Source: Mesorhizobium_G sp050247155 (lineage in GTDB: Bacteria > Pseudomonadota > Alphaproteobacteria > Rhizobiales > Rhizobiaceae). Taken from it: a DNA stretch of 64,000 bases. A program made the translations under genes and the position numbers. The stretch's first letter is position 1; each line of letters begins with the position of its first letter. The notes beneath the pieces are model-generated. The model did no database searches, was not told the DNA's origin, and worked only from the letters and a program-made list of their open reading frames with translations. Of the stretch, positions 1 through 8,137 are shown piece by piece. The stretch spans positions 29,406 through 93,405 of the forward strand of contig JBFWUS010000009.1 of NCBI GenBank assembly GCA_050247155.1, given 5' to 3'.

Positions 1-121
1 ACCGCGGCGCGCTGACCTTACGCGATGCCGTTCGAAGCGCGGCCGGCCCTTCGCTGCGTAGCCGCGCAACGATTGGACAAACAGAGCGGCCAGTCGATCA
101 CGAATTCGTTCCTGACCAGGT

Positions 122-147
122 GTAACGCCGCAGGAGCTCTGAGCGAA
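122..147 (+). promoter_or_regulatory. Putative ECF (SigF-type) promoter of the bufferin operon
   Basis: GTAACG at 122-127 and CGAA at 144-147 are separated by exactly 16 bases and lie about 60 bases before the first gene of the operon. From memory, the promoter recognised by the heavy-metal-responsive ECF sigma factor SigF of Caulobacter, which controls homologous DUF2282/DUF692 operons, is GTAACC-N16-CGAA. The match differs in one base. No sigma factor or anti-sigma gene is visible in this window, so its source would lie elsewhere. Confidence 0.55.
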
Positions 148-206
148 CAAGGCATTACGCGGCCGGCGAACGGCTCGCGCACAATGTTCCAGAGGAGAAT
201 ATCAGC

Positions 207-494
207 ATGAATCGCTCCACGCTCGCCCTCACCCTTGCCGGATCGCTGACCGCAGCGCTTGCTTCCACCGCATATGCTTCGCCCGTGTCCGCCGAATATA
301 TGTCCGGCAAGGAGAAGTGCTACGGCATTGCCCTCAAGGGTCAGAACGACTGCGCTGCCGGCCCTGGCACTACCTGCGCCGGCACTTCGGCCACGGACTA
401 TCAGGGCAACGCCTGGAAGGCTGTGCCGGCCGGCACCTGCGCCTCGATGAATGTCGAAGGCCATATGGGCTCGCTGGAGCCGAAGAAAGGCTGA
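207..494 (+). CDS. bufA: Bufferin-type precursor peptide (DUF2282 family)
   Basis: This 95-residue exported protein has a hydrophobic signal peptide ending around the ASTAYA residues (20-25). Four cysteines follow at 38, 49, 57 and 78, the first within an EKCYG motif characteristic of the DUF2282 family. Members of this family are precursors of bufferins, ribosomally made peptides whose cysteines are modified by a partner MNIO enzyme and which bind copper in the periplasm. The gene has a clear AGAGGAG ribosome binding site and is first in an operon with the DUF692 enzyme 65 bases downstream. The family and gene order are firm; the metal bound by this copy is inferred. Confidence 0.85.
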   Translation: MNRSTLALTLAGSLTAALASTAYASPVSAEYMSGKEKCYGIALKGQNDCAAGPGTTCAGTSATDYQGNAWKAVPAGTCASMNVEGHMGSLEPKKG

Positions 495-559
495 ACCAAG
501 CGGGAGACGCGGGCCAGCCGCGGCTCCCATTTCGCCTCGCCTTGGAGGACCAACGCCCT

Positions 560-1429
560 ATGCCTGACAGAACAAATGTTCTGCCCGCCTGTGCCGGCCT
601 CGGCCTTAAGGCCGAACATTATGACGCGATCCTCGCCGATGCTCCAGATGTCGGCTTCTTCGAGGTGCATGCGGAGAACTACATGGGCGCCGGCGGACCG
701 CCGCATCGCTATCTGGAGGCGATAGCTGATCGCTATCCGCTGTCGCTGCATGGCGTCGGCCTGTCGATCGGCGCTGCAAGACCACTCGACCGAGCGCACC
801 TCAAGCGGCTGCGTGTCCTGATTGACCGCTATCGGCCGCGAAGCTTTTCGGAGCATCTCGCTTGGTCGACGCATGACACGGGCTTTCTCAACGACCTGCT
901 GCCATTGCCCTACACGTCCGGGACACTGGCGCTGGTGTCTGCGCATGTCGACGAGACGCAGCAGGCGCTCGGCTGCAGGCTGCTGCTGGAGAACCCTTCC
1001 ACTTACGTCCTGTTTGCCGAGAGCACGATCGACGAGATCGACTTCCTCGATGCGGTCGCCGAGCGTACCGGCTGCGGCCTGCTGCTCGACATCAACAATG
1101 TCATGGTGTCGGCAGTCAACCATCGGCTCGATCCTTTCTGGTATATCGACCGCTACCCGGTCGAGCGCGTCGGCGAAATTCACCTTGCCGGCTATGACGA
1201 CGCCGTGGACGACGCGGGCGAGCGGCTGCTGATCGACGCGCACGGCTCGGCTGTAGGGGCCGACGTCATGGCGCTCTACCGCCACACGCTTTGCCGCAGC
1301 GGCCCGCTGCCCACGCTGATCGAGTGGGACAATGACGTACCAGATTTCTCGACGCTGCTCGCCGAAGCCCGGCGCGCCGATGCGCTGCTGGCGGAAGAAG
1401 CTGCGCGACGCGCGAGAAGAGTGGCCTGA
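560..1429 (+). CDS. bufB: MNIO-family (DUF692) peptide-modifying oxidase
   Basis: This 289-residue protein is a DUF692 member, now called multinuclear non-heme iron-dependent oxidative enzymes. They have a TIM-barrel fold with a cluster of iron-binding His, Asp and Glu residues. Family motifs are visible: FEVHAENYMG (34-43), SLHGVGLS with His64, SEHLAWS, LLLENPSTY, DINNV, EIHLAGY and DAHG. It should act in the cytoplasm on cysteines of the DUF2282 precursor encoded just upstream. An in-frame extension runs back to 317, inside the precursor gene. The ATG at 560 is preferred because it follows the precursor's stop and a GGAGG at 543-547, and gives the usual family length. Confidence 0.88.
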   Translation: MPDRTNVLPACAGLGLKAEHYDAILADAPDVGFFEVHAENYMGAGGPPHRYLEAIADRYPLSLHGVGLSIGAARPLDRAHLKRLRVLIDRYRPRSFSEHLAWSTHDTGFLNDLLPLPYTSGTLALVSAHVDETQQALGCRLLLENPSTYVLFAESTIDEIDFLDAVAERTGCGLLLDINNVMVSAVNHRLDPFWYIDRYPVERVGEIHLAGYDDAVDDAGERLLIDAHGSAVGADVMALYRHTLCRSGPLPTLIEWDNDVPDFSTLLAEARRADALLAEEAARRARRVA

Positions 1430-1432
1430 GCC

Positions 1433-2194
1433 ATGCTGCGCACGACTAGCCAGGACGCTTTCGCGCTCGCGCTGCTTCAGCCCGGATCGCCAATCCCATC
1501 CGGTATCGTCACTGCGTGGGGCGAGGCCGACGCGGCGCGGTTCGCGGTTTATCGCAACAACGTCTTCGTCGGCCTCACGCGTGCGCTTGCACGACGCTTC
1601 CCCGTAACGGAGCGGTTGGTGGGCGCGGCGTTTTTCCACGGCATGGCGCGTGCCTACGCCCAGGAGCACAAGCCGGCGACGCCGCTGATGTTTGCCTATG
1701 GTAGCGACTTTCCCGACTTCATTGCAGCGTTCGCACCTGCGGCCTCGCTGGCCTACCTGCCCGATGTAGCGCAGCTGGAGGCAGCCTGGAGCGACGCATA
1801 CCACGCGGCCGATGCCGCATCACTGACGCCGATCGAACTCAGCGCGCTAACGCCCGACCAGATGGAAACGGCGCGGCTGACTCCCCACCCCGCCGTGCGG
1901 CTCGTCCGCTCCGACCATCCGGTAGGCGCGATATGGGCCGCGCACCAGGACGACGAGGTGGCGAGGATCAGGGACTGGCGGGCGGAAACGGTTCTTATCA
2001 CGCGCCCGGAATTGGAGGTAGGCGTCCATGTCCTTCCGGCGCATGATGCCGGCTTCGCGGCAGCGCTCCTGCAAGGCACAACGCTTGGCGAAGCCGCGCG
2101 AGCGGCCTCATCGGACCCGCAATTCGACTTTGGAATGGCGCTTGTCGGGCTCGTCTCACTCGGCGCATTCCGCACCATGGATCTGGGAGTTTGA
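1433..2194 (+). CDS. bufC: DUF2063 partner protein of the MNIO enzyme
   Basis: This 253-residue protein starts three bases after the stop of the DUF692 gene, so translation is probably coupled. Its N-terminal half matches the DUF2063 domain: a helical start with FALALLQPGSP, then AAR-FAVYRNNVFVGL and the run ALARRFPVTERLVG, which in this family forms a DNA-binding-like helical bundle. DUF2063 proteins are near-constant partners of DUF692 enzymes and are thought to present the precursor peptide to the enzyme. No signal peptide is seen, which agrees with cytoplasmic modification before export. Confidence 0.8.
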   Translation: MLRTTSQDAFALALLQPGSPIPSGIVTAWGEADAARFAVYRNNVFVGLTRALARRFPVTERLVGAAFFHGMARAYAQEHKPATPLMFAYGSDFPDFIAAFAPAASLAYLPDVAQLEAAWSDAYHAADAASLTPIELSALTPDQMETARLTPHPAVRLVRSDHPVGAIWAAHQDDEVARIRDWRAETVLITRPELEVGVHVLPAHDAGFAAALLQGTTLGEAARAASSDPQFDFGMALVGLVSLGAFRTMDLGV

Positions 2195-2196
2195 CA

Positions 2197-2688
2197 ATGA
2201 CGACGCAGACCGCACCCCGGCGCCATAATCCGCTGCTGTCGGCGATCAGCCAAATCGAACGGCGGCTAGCCGTCATTCCTGCATCGCTTCCTCTGCTGGC
2301 GCTCCGCATCGCGCTCGCCGTTCCTTTCTACAAGTCGGGTTTGACGAAATGGGACGGCTTCCTGACCCTCTCCGATGGCGCAAAGTTTCTCTTCGTCGAC
2401 GAGTTCAGGCTGCATATCTTCGGTAGCCAGTACCTTTATCCGTTCCCGCTGGCCGCTGCCTCGCTGGCCGGGGTCGCGGAGATCGCCCTGCCGATCCTGC
2501 TCGTTTTGGGTCTTTTGACACGCTTGGCCGCGGTCGGTCTGCTCGCCATGACTGCGGTGATCCAACTCACCGTGCCAGATGGCTGGGCGAACTTCCATCT
2601 GCCCTGGGCGGCAATGGCGTTCGCGCTGGTTGTGTTTGGCCCCGGCAAGATCGCGCTCGATCCGTACATTGTGGCGAAGCGTTCATAG
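2197..2688 (+). CDS. DoxX-family membrane protein
   Basis: This protein of about 163 residues has four hydrophobic segments and the DoxX signature KSGLTKWDGF around residues 45-55, followed by a membrane segment and a second conserved stretch GVAEIALPILLVLGLLTR. It is the last gene of the bufferin operon. The ATG at 2197 is preferred over the TTG at 2191 because it sits seven bases after a GGGAG. DoxX proteins accompany DUF2282/DUF692/DUF2063 genes in many proteobacteria. Their exact role in metal or redox stress is not settled, so no reaction is assigned. Confidence 0.82.
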   Translation: MTTQTAPRRHNPLLSAISQIERRLAVIPASLPLLALRIALAVPFYKSGLTKWDGFLTLSDGAKFLFVDEFRLHIFGSQYLYPFPLAAASLAGVAEIALPILLVLGLLTRLAAVGLLAMTAVIQLTVPDGWANFHLPWAAMAFALVVFGPGKIALDPYIVAKRS

Positions 2689-2957
2689 GGGAACGTTCTG
2701 CAGCGCCTGCTGATTCCCATCGGCTTTCTGACCGGTCATTTCTCCTTCCGCTGACCTGATCTGGCCGCGCCCTTGTGCGGCCTGATTCATGGCTGTCCTG
2801 GCATGGGGTTTTCGCCCCTGCAACGGCATCAAGCCGTCTTTTCGCGTTGCCCGCCCGCTCGCGTTCCGCTCGGGGTGCAAGGGCGCTCTCCTCCTGCCTC
2901 TCCGGACGCCATCAGGCCGCGACGGTCGCGGCCGGAAACAGCGAAAGGAGAGATGAA
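2689..2957 (+). other. Structured leader region before the antirestriction gene
   Basis: This gene-free stretch contains closely spaced inverted repeats: GGGG-TTTTCG-CCCC (2805-2818), ACGGC-ATCAA-GCCGT (2823-2837) and a longer imperfect stem pairing TTGCCCGCCC (about 2848-2857) with GGGGTGCAA (2873-2881). The junction between the bufferin operon and the mobile island must fall in or near here. Early-transfer ardC-type genes on plasmids are sometimes transcribed from folded single-stranded DNA promoters. That this region acts so is speculation. Confidence 0.35.
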
Positions 2958-3866
2958 ATGTCCCGCAATCAGCAAAAGTTCGACGTCCATCAGGAAGTCA
3001 CCAACCGCGTTGTGGCGGCACTCGAAACAGCCGGCGAATTCCAGCTTCCGTGGATCAGGAACAAAGGCGGCTCGATGAAGCGGCCCGTCAACATCGCCTC
3101 GGCCAAGCCCTACAACGGTGTCAACATCGTTTCGCTCTGGGTTGCCGCGCAGGCTTGTGATTATCCCTCGTATCTGTGGGGCACATATCGCCAGTGGCAG
3201 GAACGCGGCTGTCAGGTCCGCCGCGGCGAGAAATCCTCGCTGGTCGTCTTCTACAAGAAGCTGGAATTCGAGCAGACCGACGAACAGACCGGTGAAGCGG
3301 AAACCGCCGAGCGCCTGATGGCCCGCGCCAGCTTCGTCTTCAACGCAGCCCAGGTCGACGGCTTCAAGCTGGACAGCGAACAGGCGCTTCCCGACGCACC
3401 CATCTTCGATCCGATCGAACGCGCCGAAGCCTTCGCCAAAGCAACCGGCGCCAGGATCCAGGAAGGCGGCGACAAGGCCTGCTACATCCCTTCGGCCGAC
3501 ATGATCCGCATCCCCGAGCGCCGCCGCTTCACCGGGACATCGACCACGACACCGGCCGAGGGCTTCTATTCGACGCTCTGCCACGAACTTGTCCACTGGT
3601 CGGGCGTCAAGCACCGGCTCGACCGCGATCTCACCGGCCGCTTCGGCTCCGTGAGCTACGCGATGGAAGAGCTGGTCGCGGAACTCGGCGCAGCGTTCCT
3701 GTGCGGCGATCTCGGCATCACCCCGGAGCCGCGCGCCGACCATGCGCAGTACATCGCCCATTGGCTCAAAATCCTCAAAGGCGACAAGAAGGCGGTCTTC
3801 ACCGCCGCCTCGAAAGCTTCGGAGGCCGCCAACTGGCTGATCACCTGCAATCCAAACGCGCCGTAG
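2958..3866 (+). CDS. ardC: ArdC-like antirestriction protein
   Basis: This 302-residue protein has the two-part ArdC layout. The N-terminal ssDNA-binding domain (about residues 5-130) includes LPWIRNKGG, PYNGVN and YLWGTYRQWQ; a C-terminal zincin-like metallopeptidase domain carries CHELVHWSG with the HExxH zinc site and a downstream EELVAELGAAFLC glutamate. Plasmid ArdC proteins protect incoming DNA from host restriction and can bind single-stranded DNA. The ATG at 2958 is chosen because GAAAGGAGAG precedes it and the upstream in-frame extension has no homology-like features. It marks the left part of the mobile island. Confidence 0.88.
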   Translation: MSRNQQKFDVHQEVTNRVVAALETAGEFQLPWIRNKGGSMKRPVNIASAKPYNGVNIVSLWVAAQACDYPSYLWGTYRQWQERGCQVRRGEKSSLVVFYKKLEFEQTDEQTGEAETAERLMARASFVFNAAQVDGFKLDSEQALPDAPIFDPIERAEAFAKATGARIQEGGDKACYIPSADMIRIPERRRFTGTSTTTPAEGFYSTLCHELVHWSGVKHRLDRDLTGRFGSVSYAMEELVAELGAAFLCGDLGITPEPRADHAQYIAHWLKILKGDKKAVFTAASKASEAANWLITCNPNAP

Positions 3867-4157
3867 ACGCGTCACCCGCGACACGCCAGATCAAATCATG
3901 CCGGCTCGTCGGCGCTGGAAAGGGGCGGCATTCATTCTTTACGAGCTTCACGGAAAGCGCGGCAGAGTCGATGATTTCGGACCTGATGTGCTCAACCCCG
4001 AAGCTATCTCAATCCCATCGCGTTTGAGGAAGATATTGTACCAGCGTTCTGTTGCGTGCCCGAAAGCCGGCAACAGGCCAAAATATGCCGCAAGAAAGCA
4101 GTTTGCGATTATGTGGATTCATCCATATAGCATCGACAATTATTTGTGAGAGCGCAA

Positions 4158-4541
4158 ATGAGCGGTAAACTGCTTGAACTGACCGTCGACATTGTAAGTG
4201 CTTATATTGGCAACAATCCAATACCGCCATCACGGCTGCAAGAGCTGGTGCAAGACGTGAGCTCAGCGCTGGCAAAAATTTCCAGTGGCACCGAGCCCGA
4301 GGCCGAGCGTAGAAACCCGGCCATTGACCCCAAGCGATCGGTTCGTCACGATCACATCGTCTGCCTGGAGGACGGGCAGAAATATCGATCGCTCAAGCGC
4401 CACTTAATGAGCCATCACGGAATGACCCCGGATCAGTATCGCCTGAAATGGGACCTGAAGCCTGACTACCCGATGACCGCCCCAGCCTATTCCGAGCGCC
4501 GGTCAGGCCTGGCCAAGGCCATTGGATTGGGTCGCAAGTAG
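4158..4541 (+). CDS. Ros/MucR-family zinc-finger-like transcriptional regulator
   Basis: This protein of about 127 residues has the Ros/MucR pattern: N-terminal helices, then a single finger-like DNA-binding domain ending in SLKRHLMSHHG and MTPDQYRLKWDLKPDYPM. By register with Ros, the four zinc ligands fall at Cys69, Asp72, His82 and His86/87, so the usual second cysteine is aspartate (CLED instead of CxxC). Some Mesorhizobium homologues are known to have altered or absent zinc ligation in this domain. An in-frame GTG at 4146 is an alternative start. MucR proteins silence AT-rich and horizontally acquired DNA; this copy may control island genes. Confidence 0.85.
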   Translation: MSGKLLELTVDIVSAYIGNNPIPPSRLQELVQDVSSALAKISSGTEPEAERRNPAIDPKRSVRHDHIVCLEDGQKYRSLKRHLMSHHGMTPDQYRLKWDLKPDYPMTAPAYSERRSGLAKAIGLGRK

Positions 4542-5349
4542 AGGCAGTCTCCGAAAAAAAAGACCGGCCCGAAGCGATAGGCTCTCAAACCTTGTCCGGT
4601 GGCCTCAACGTAGCGGTTCTCGGTCGCTACCCATCCTGCTCGCGTGTGCCTCTTGGCCGGACGCCAAAAAACGGTGGAGCGCGAAAGCGGACCACAGGCT
4701 CAAAGTCGGTTTGCCGGCAGCCGAGTGAGCACTCGTGTTAATCGTCTCGACCGCTACCAGGCATAGGCGTCAGGTTTGTCCCGGTCGCAATAGATACATT
4801 CTTTTCAGCTTTCCTGCCGGCCGCCAACATCTGCGCTGGCCTCATCGACCACAAGACAGCTTGCCAACATTGACCTGAATTCACCAGTTAGGTGCCGCCT
4901 CCGCTTAGGCGGATCGGGCTCTATCTCGCCCTGCTCGACCGAACCACTGCTTCGCGCAAGGCTCCGCAGCGTTTCGGCCCATGCGGGTTACGATCCCATG
5001 GCGGATTTGGATGGAGGCGGCCTGAATCCGGCCGCCGGGTTGTTGGTCTGACGCGCGTGTTCCACGCGCTTGCACCCGATCTGCCAGCTTACACCGACGC
5101 CGGTGACGTTTCCCAATAGCCGAAGTCCGGCTGGCCCGCTCCTTCGTCACTTCGTTCCTCCCGTGTGGCCGGACCTTCGCCCGCTGAAGGGGGTTCGGCT
5201 TTGGCGTCTCCGTTCTTTCGGTACGAGGTCCGTGCCGCGCTGTGCGCGGCTTGAAGGACGGACGCTCGGCGCTGGCCAGGGGTGCATGCGCGGTTCTCTG
5301 TCCAGAGGGCTTCGCATGTTCATCAATTGGCTAGCGAAAGGAACATGCC
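4542..5349. other. Gene-free stretch before the ParB-like gene
   Basis: About 800 bases show no open frame with convincing protein character on either strand. The last 200 bases contain several short GC-rich inverted repeats, for example CCGCGC-TGTG-GCGCGG-like pairing near 5235-5250, and lead into the ParB-like gene, which has an AAAGGAAC site before its ATG. A plasmid origin or partition site could be here, but I see no iterons or DnaA boxes that would support it. Confidence 0.4.
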
Positions 5350-7092
5350 ATGAAACTTGCCCATCTCGACTTCGACCAACTCAAACCCTGCGACCTCAAT
5401 GTCCGGAAGAAGGGAAAGGCTGAGATCGCCGATCTTCTCCCCTCGATCCGTGCGCTCGGCATCCTGCAACCGCTTCTGGTGCGGCCCAATTGCGAGGGCT
5501 TCGAGATCGTCGCGGGGCAACGGCGTTACAACGCCGTGGCGGCCTTGCGCGAAGAAAATATCCTTGACCCCGTTCCCTGCATCGTCATGGAGGACGGCGA
5601 CGATGCGAAAGCCATCGAGGCATCGCTGGCCGAGAATATCGCCCGCCTGCCGATGGACGAGATCGACCAGTACAAGGCGTTTGCCGCACTGATCGCCAAG
5701 GGCATGACGCCGGAAGATATCGCGGCGCATTTCGGGGTGAGCGAGCGGCTGGTCAACCAGCGGCTCGCGATTGCCAACATCATCGATCCCATCCTCAACG
5801 CCTATCGCCGCCAGGAGATCGACGCGGCAACGCTTCGTATCCTCACCATGGCGACAGCCAAACAGCAGAAAGCATGGTGGAAGCTGTTCAGGTCGGACGA
5901 CGACTACGCGCCGACAGGCCGCGCCCTCAAAGCATGGCTGTTCGGGGGATCGCAGGTTCCGGTCTCCAACGCACTGTTCGATGTGGCCGGATATTCTGGA
6001 GCAGTTATCTCCGACCTGTTCGGCGAGGACCGATACTTTGCCGACAGCGAGGCGTTCTGGACGAACCAGAACGCGGCGATTACCGAGGCGGCGAACCGCT
6101 ACCGAGAGGCCGGATGGTCGGATGTGGTCATTCTCGATGTCGGCGATCATTTTTCGACATGGAACCACCAGAAGACGTCGAAGAAGAAGGGCGGCAAGGT
6201 TTTCGTCGCCATCAGCGCGGATGGCGAAGTCGCCTTCCATGAAGGCTGGCTGAGCCACAAGGACGTCCAGCAAAGGGTGAAGGCGGAACTGCGTGCGGCT
6301 GGCAATGCACCGGACGCGGTTCCATCAGCGAAGCCAGAACTGACAAAGCCGATGCTGAACTACCTGACCCTTCACAAGCATGCCGCCGTGCGCACCGAAT
6401 TGCTGGCGCATTCCGGTCTCGCGCTTCGTCTTGCGGTAGCCCACATGATCGCGGGATCGTCGCTATGGAAGGTCGAAGCCGAACCGCAACGCGCCGAGAA
6501 CGAAGCGATTGCGCAAAGCCTCGCAACGTCCATGGCCGAAGCCGGTTTCGGTGCCGAACGAACCCGCATCGTCCGGCTGCTCGGGCTGGATGTTTCAGGC
6601 GAGGAAGGCGACGAGCCGAGCACCATAGCGCGTCAGCGCGGCGAGTTTGGTGTCCGCTTCAATCTGTCCGATCTGCTGGAAAGGCTTGCAGGTATGAATG
6701 ATGCCGATGTCATGCGCATCATGACCTTTGTCATGGCCGAGACGCTGGCGGCGGATGCAACCCTTGTCGATACGCTCGGCGCGCACATCGGCACCGACAT
6801 GAAGAACTGGTGGACGCCGAACCAGACTTTCTTCGACCTTATGCGCGACAAAGAGGCGATCAACGCCATGCTCCGCGAAGTCGCGGGCGACATCACGGCG
6901 GACGCGCACAAGGCTTCAACCACCAAGGTGCAAAAGAAGATCGTCGCCGACTGCCTCACAGGCGAAGGCCGTCCGAAGGTGGAAAGCTGGCTCCCCCGCT
7001 ACATGGCGTTTCCGGCGGGCGGCTACACTTCGCGCTTTGCCGAAGCGAAGCCATCGACGCATATGCCGCTGGACGACGAGGACGTGGGATAA
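5350..7092 (+). CDS. ParB/RepB/Spo0J-family protein
   Basis: This 580-residue protein has an N-terminal ParB/sulfiredoxin-like domain (about 5-95) with IRALGILQPLLVRP, the GQRRYNAVAAL motif and the conserved SLAENIARLPMDEIDQY stretch. A KorB-type helix-turn-helix follows (about 110-150: TPEDIAAHFGVSERLVNQRLAIANI). It is far longer than chromosomal ParB, and the C-terminal 400 residues are unlike the canonical dimer domain. Such long ParB-like proteins are common on rhizobial and sphingomonad plasmids and integrative elements. No ParA partner is nearby, so a role in expression or transfer control of the island is as likely as partition. Confidence 0.82.
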   Translation: MKLAHLDFDQLKPCDLNVRKKGKAEIADLLPSIRALGILQPLLVRPNCEGFEIVAGQRRYNAVAALREENILDPVPCIVMEDGDDAKAIEASLAENIARLPMDEIDQYKAFAALIAKGMTPEDIAAHFGVSERLVNQRLAIANIIDPILNAYRRQEIDAATLRILTMATAKQQKAWWKLFRSDDDYAPTGRALKAWLFGGSQVPVSNALFDVAGYSGAVISDLFGEDRYFADSEAFWTNQNAAITEAANRYREAGWSDVVILDVGDHFSTWNHQKTSKKKGGKVFVAISADGEVAFHEGWLSHKDVQQRVKAELRAAGNAPDAVPSAKPELTKPMLNYLTLHKHAAVRTELLAHSGLALRLAVAHMIAGSSLWKVEAEPQRAENEAIAQSLATSMAEAGFGAERTRIVRLLGLDVSGEEGDEPSTIARQRGEFGVRFNLSDLLERLAGMNDADVMRIMTFVMAETLAADATLVDTLGAHIGTDMKNWWTPNQTFFDLMRDKEAINAMLREVAGDITADAHKASTTKVQKKIVADCLTGEGRPKVESWLPRYMAFPAGGYTSRFAEAKPSTHMPLDDEDVG

Positions 7093-7108
7093 TCCATACC
7101 GATTGACG

Positions 7109-7135
7109 CGCCGCCCGATCTTGCATCGGGCGGCG
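7109..7135 (+). terminator. Hairpin after the ParB-like gene
   Basis: CGCCGCCCGAT (7109-7119) pairs perfectly with ATCGGGCGGCG (7125-7135) across a five-base loop, 16 bases after the stop of the ParB-like gene. No T run follows, so it is a candidate terminator or mRNA end structure rather than a classical intrinsic terminator. Confidence 0.5.
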
Positions 7136-7230
7136 ACTCCGTCCCGGGAATGTCATTGTACTTCCGCCTGATTATCAGCGACGAGGATTATTCGGTTTAA
7201 ATCTTGAGTATTCCCGTCTATATTTCGGAC

Positions 7231-7422
7231 ATGGAAAAGACCGAAATCAACATGACCGCCTGGCTCGACGAACCGCCCTATGTCGCATGGAGCGAAGCGC
7301 AGAAGTGCCGCGCCGGACTCGCCTTCGCGCATATCATGGCGATGGACTTGGCCCATGCTAAACAGTTTGTGATCGACCTCGCTTGCCTCGTCCGCGCCGC
7401 TGAGAGCATTTCAGATCGCTGA
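7231..7422 (+). CDS. Small hypothetical protein
   Basis: This possible 63-residue protein starts at ATG 7231; a TTG at 7204 would lengthen it to 72. It reads NMTAWLDEPPYVAWSEAQ followed by an amphipathic helix rich in Ala and His, with two cysteines. I do not recognise a family. The composition is protein-like, lacking the Arg/Pro/Ser excess of shadow frames, but no clear ribosome binding site is visible. It lies alone between the ParB-like gene and the convergent toxin gene. Confidence 0.4.
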   Translation: MEKTEINMTAWLDEPPYVAWSEAQKCRAGLAFAHIMAMDLAHAKQFVIDLACLVRAAESISDR

Positions 7423-7455
7423 CCGGGCGGCTATCCCGCCGATCCGGTCGCACCG

Positions 7456-7752
7456 TTATCGCCGCTCGTTCAGCGGCGGGTATCGCCGCGCGCCGTGCAG
7501 GACGCGGATGATGTCGATGAAGTGCGGATCATCGAGCGTGTAGATCAGCCGAAACGGCGTGCGAGGGACCGTTACTTCACGGGTTCCGGCCACATCGCCC
7601 TCACGGCCCAGGAAAGGAAAGGTTTCGAGTTGTTCGGCGACCGTGAAGATGGCCGTCAGAACCCGCAACAACCCTTTCGGGCTTTCCGGTTCGATGTGCT
7701 GCTTTATAGCGTCCAAGTCAGCTTCGGCGGTATCCTGAAAGCGAACGTGCAT
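7456..7752 (-). CDS. ParE/RelE-superfamily toxin
   Basis: This 98-residue protein has the ParE/RelE fold signature: an N-terminal strand (VRFQDTAEADLDAI), two helices, FPFLGREGDVAGTREV, and the final strands TPFRLIYTLDDPHFIDIIRVLHGARRYP, ending with the arginine-rich tail. Its start overlaps the stop of the upstream antitoxin by one base (TGATG), the usual coupled arrangement. It is the last gene of a leftward three-gene unit. Whether it acts on gyrase like ParE or on mRNA like RelE cannot be told from sequence alone. Confidence 0.85.
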   Translation of the reverse strand: MHVRFQDTAEADLDAIKQHIEPESPKGLLRVLTAIFTVAEQLETFPFLGREGDVAGTREVTVPRTPFRLIYTLDDPHFIDIIRVLHGARRYPPLNERR

Positions 7753-7934
7753 CAGAACCCGAATTTGCGCCGGATTTCCTCAAGGGTCTTGTAGACGGCT
7801 TTGCCGCTGCGCTTGTGATCCAGCGCGTGGTGAATCTGGTCGTTCATCCAGGCGCGGTGCGCGGGGGTGATTTCAGCATCCGCGACAGGCGTCAGATAGT
7901 CGGCCTCCGGCTTTTTTTCTTTGAGTATGGTCAT
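7752..7934 (-). CDS. Antitoxin of the ParE/RelE pair
   Basis: This 60-residue protein ends in a typical toxin-binding tail: HRAWMNDQIHHALDHKRSGK followed by VYKTLEEIRRKFGF, as in ParD/RelB/StbD-type antitoxins. Its short charged N-terminus (KEKKPEADY) has no obvious ribbon-helix-helix, so DNA binding may be supplied by the small protein encoded just upstream, with which it overlaps by four bases (ATGA). It is co-translated with the toxin. Confidence 0.75.
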   Translation of the reverse strand: MTILKEKKPEADYLTPVADAEITPAHRAWMNDQIHHALDHKRSGKAVYKTLEEIRRKFGF

Positions 7935-8131
7935 GGGTACAGTCTACCAGATTCCCGGACAATGTCCTCAATGGATTTGCCGGACAGCGGACTGTCGAAA
8001 CCCTCACCAATCGCGGCCCCAATGGCCTTGAGTTTTTCCTCGGGCGAAAGCGCATCCAACGAGGCGCGCTGCGCCAGCGTCGGAGCGGCCCACGGATAGA
8101 CGTCGATACCGAAGGTTTCGAGGGTGTTCAT
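7931..8131 (-). CDS. Small first gene of the toxin-antitoxin operon
   Basis: This protein of about 66 residues (ATG 8131; a GTG at 8167 gives 78) has a helical segment LSPEEKLKAIGAAIGEGF followed by SPLSGKSIEDIVRESGR. The tail resembles the C-termini of small antitoxins, but I cannot assign a family. Its stop overlaps the antitoxin start in ATGA, so three proteins are made as a unit. It may be a DNA-binding or regulatory third component of the module, or a second antitoxin. Confidence 0.6.
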   Translation of the reverse strand: MNTLETFGIDVYPWAAPTLAQRASLDALSPEEKLKAIGAAIGEGFDSPLSGKSIEDIVRESGRLYP

Positions 8132-8137
8132 GACTTC

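Noticed and set aside
401..1804. 467-codon open frame on the - strand
   Set aside because: It is antisense to the DUF692 and DUF2063 genes, whose families are firm. Its composition is rich in Arg and Gln, as expected from an antisense frame in GC-rich DNA.
4542..5349. Plasmid replication origin before the ParB-like gene
   Set aside because: No iterons, AT-rich melting region or replication initiator gene could be found; only short GC-rich inverted repeats are present.
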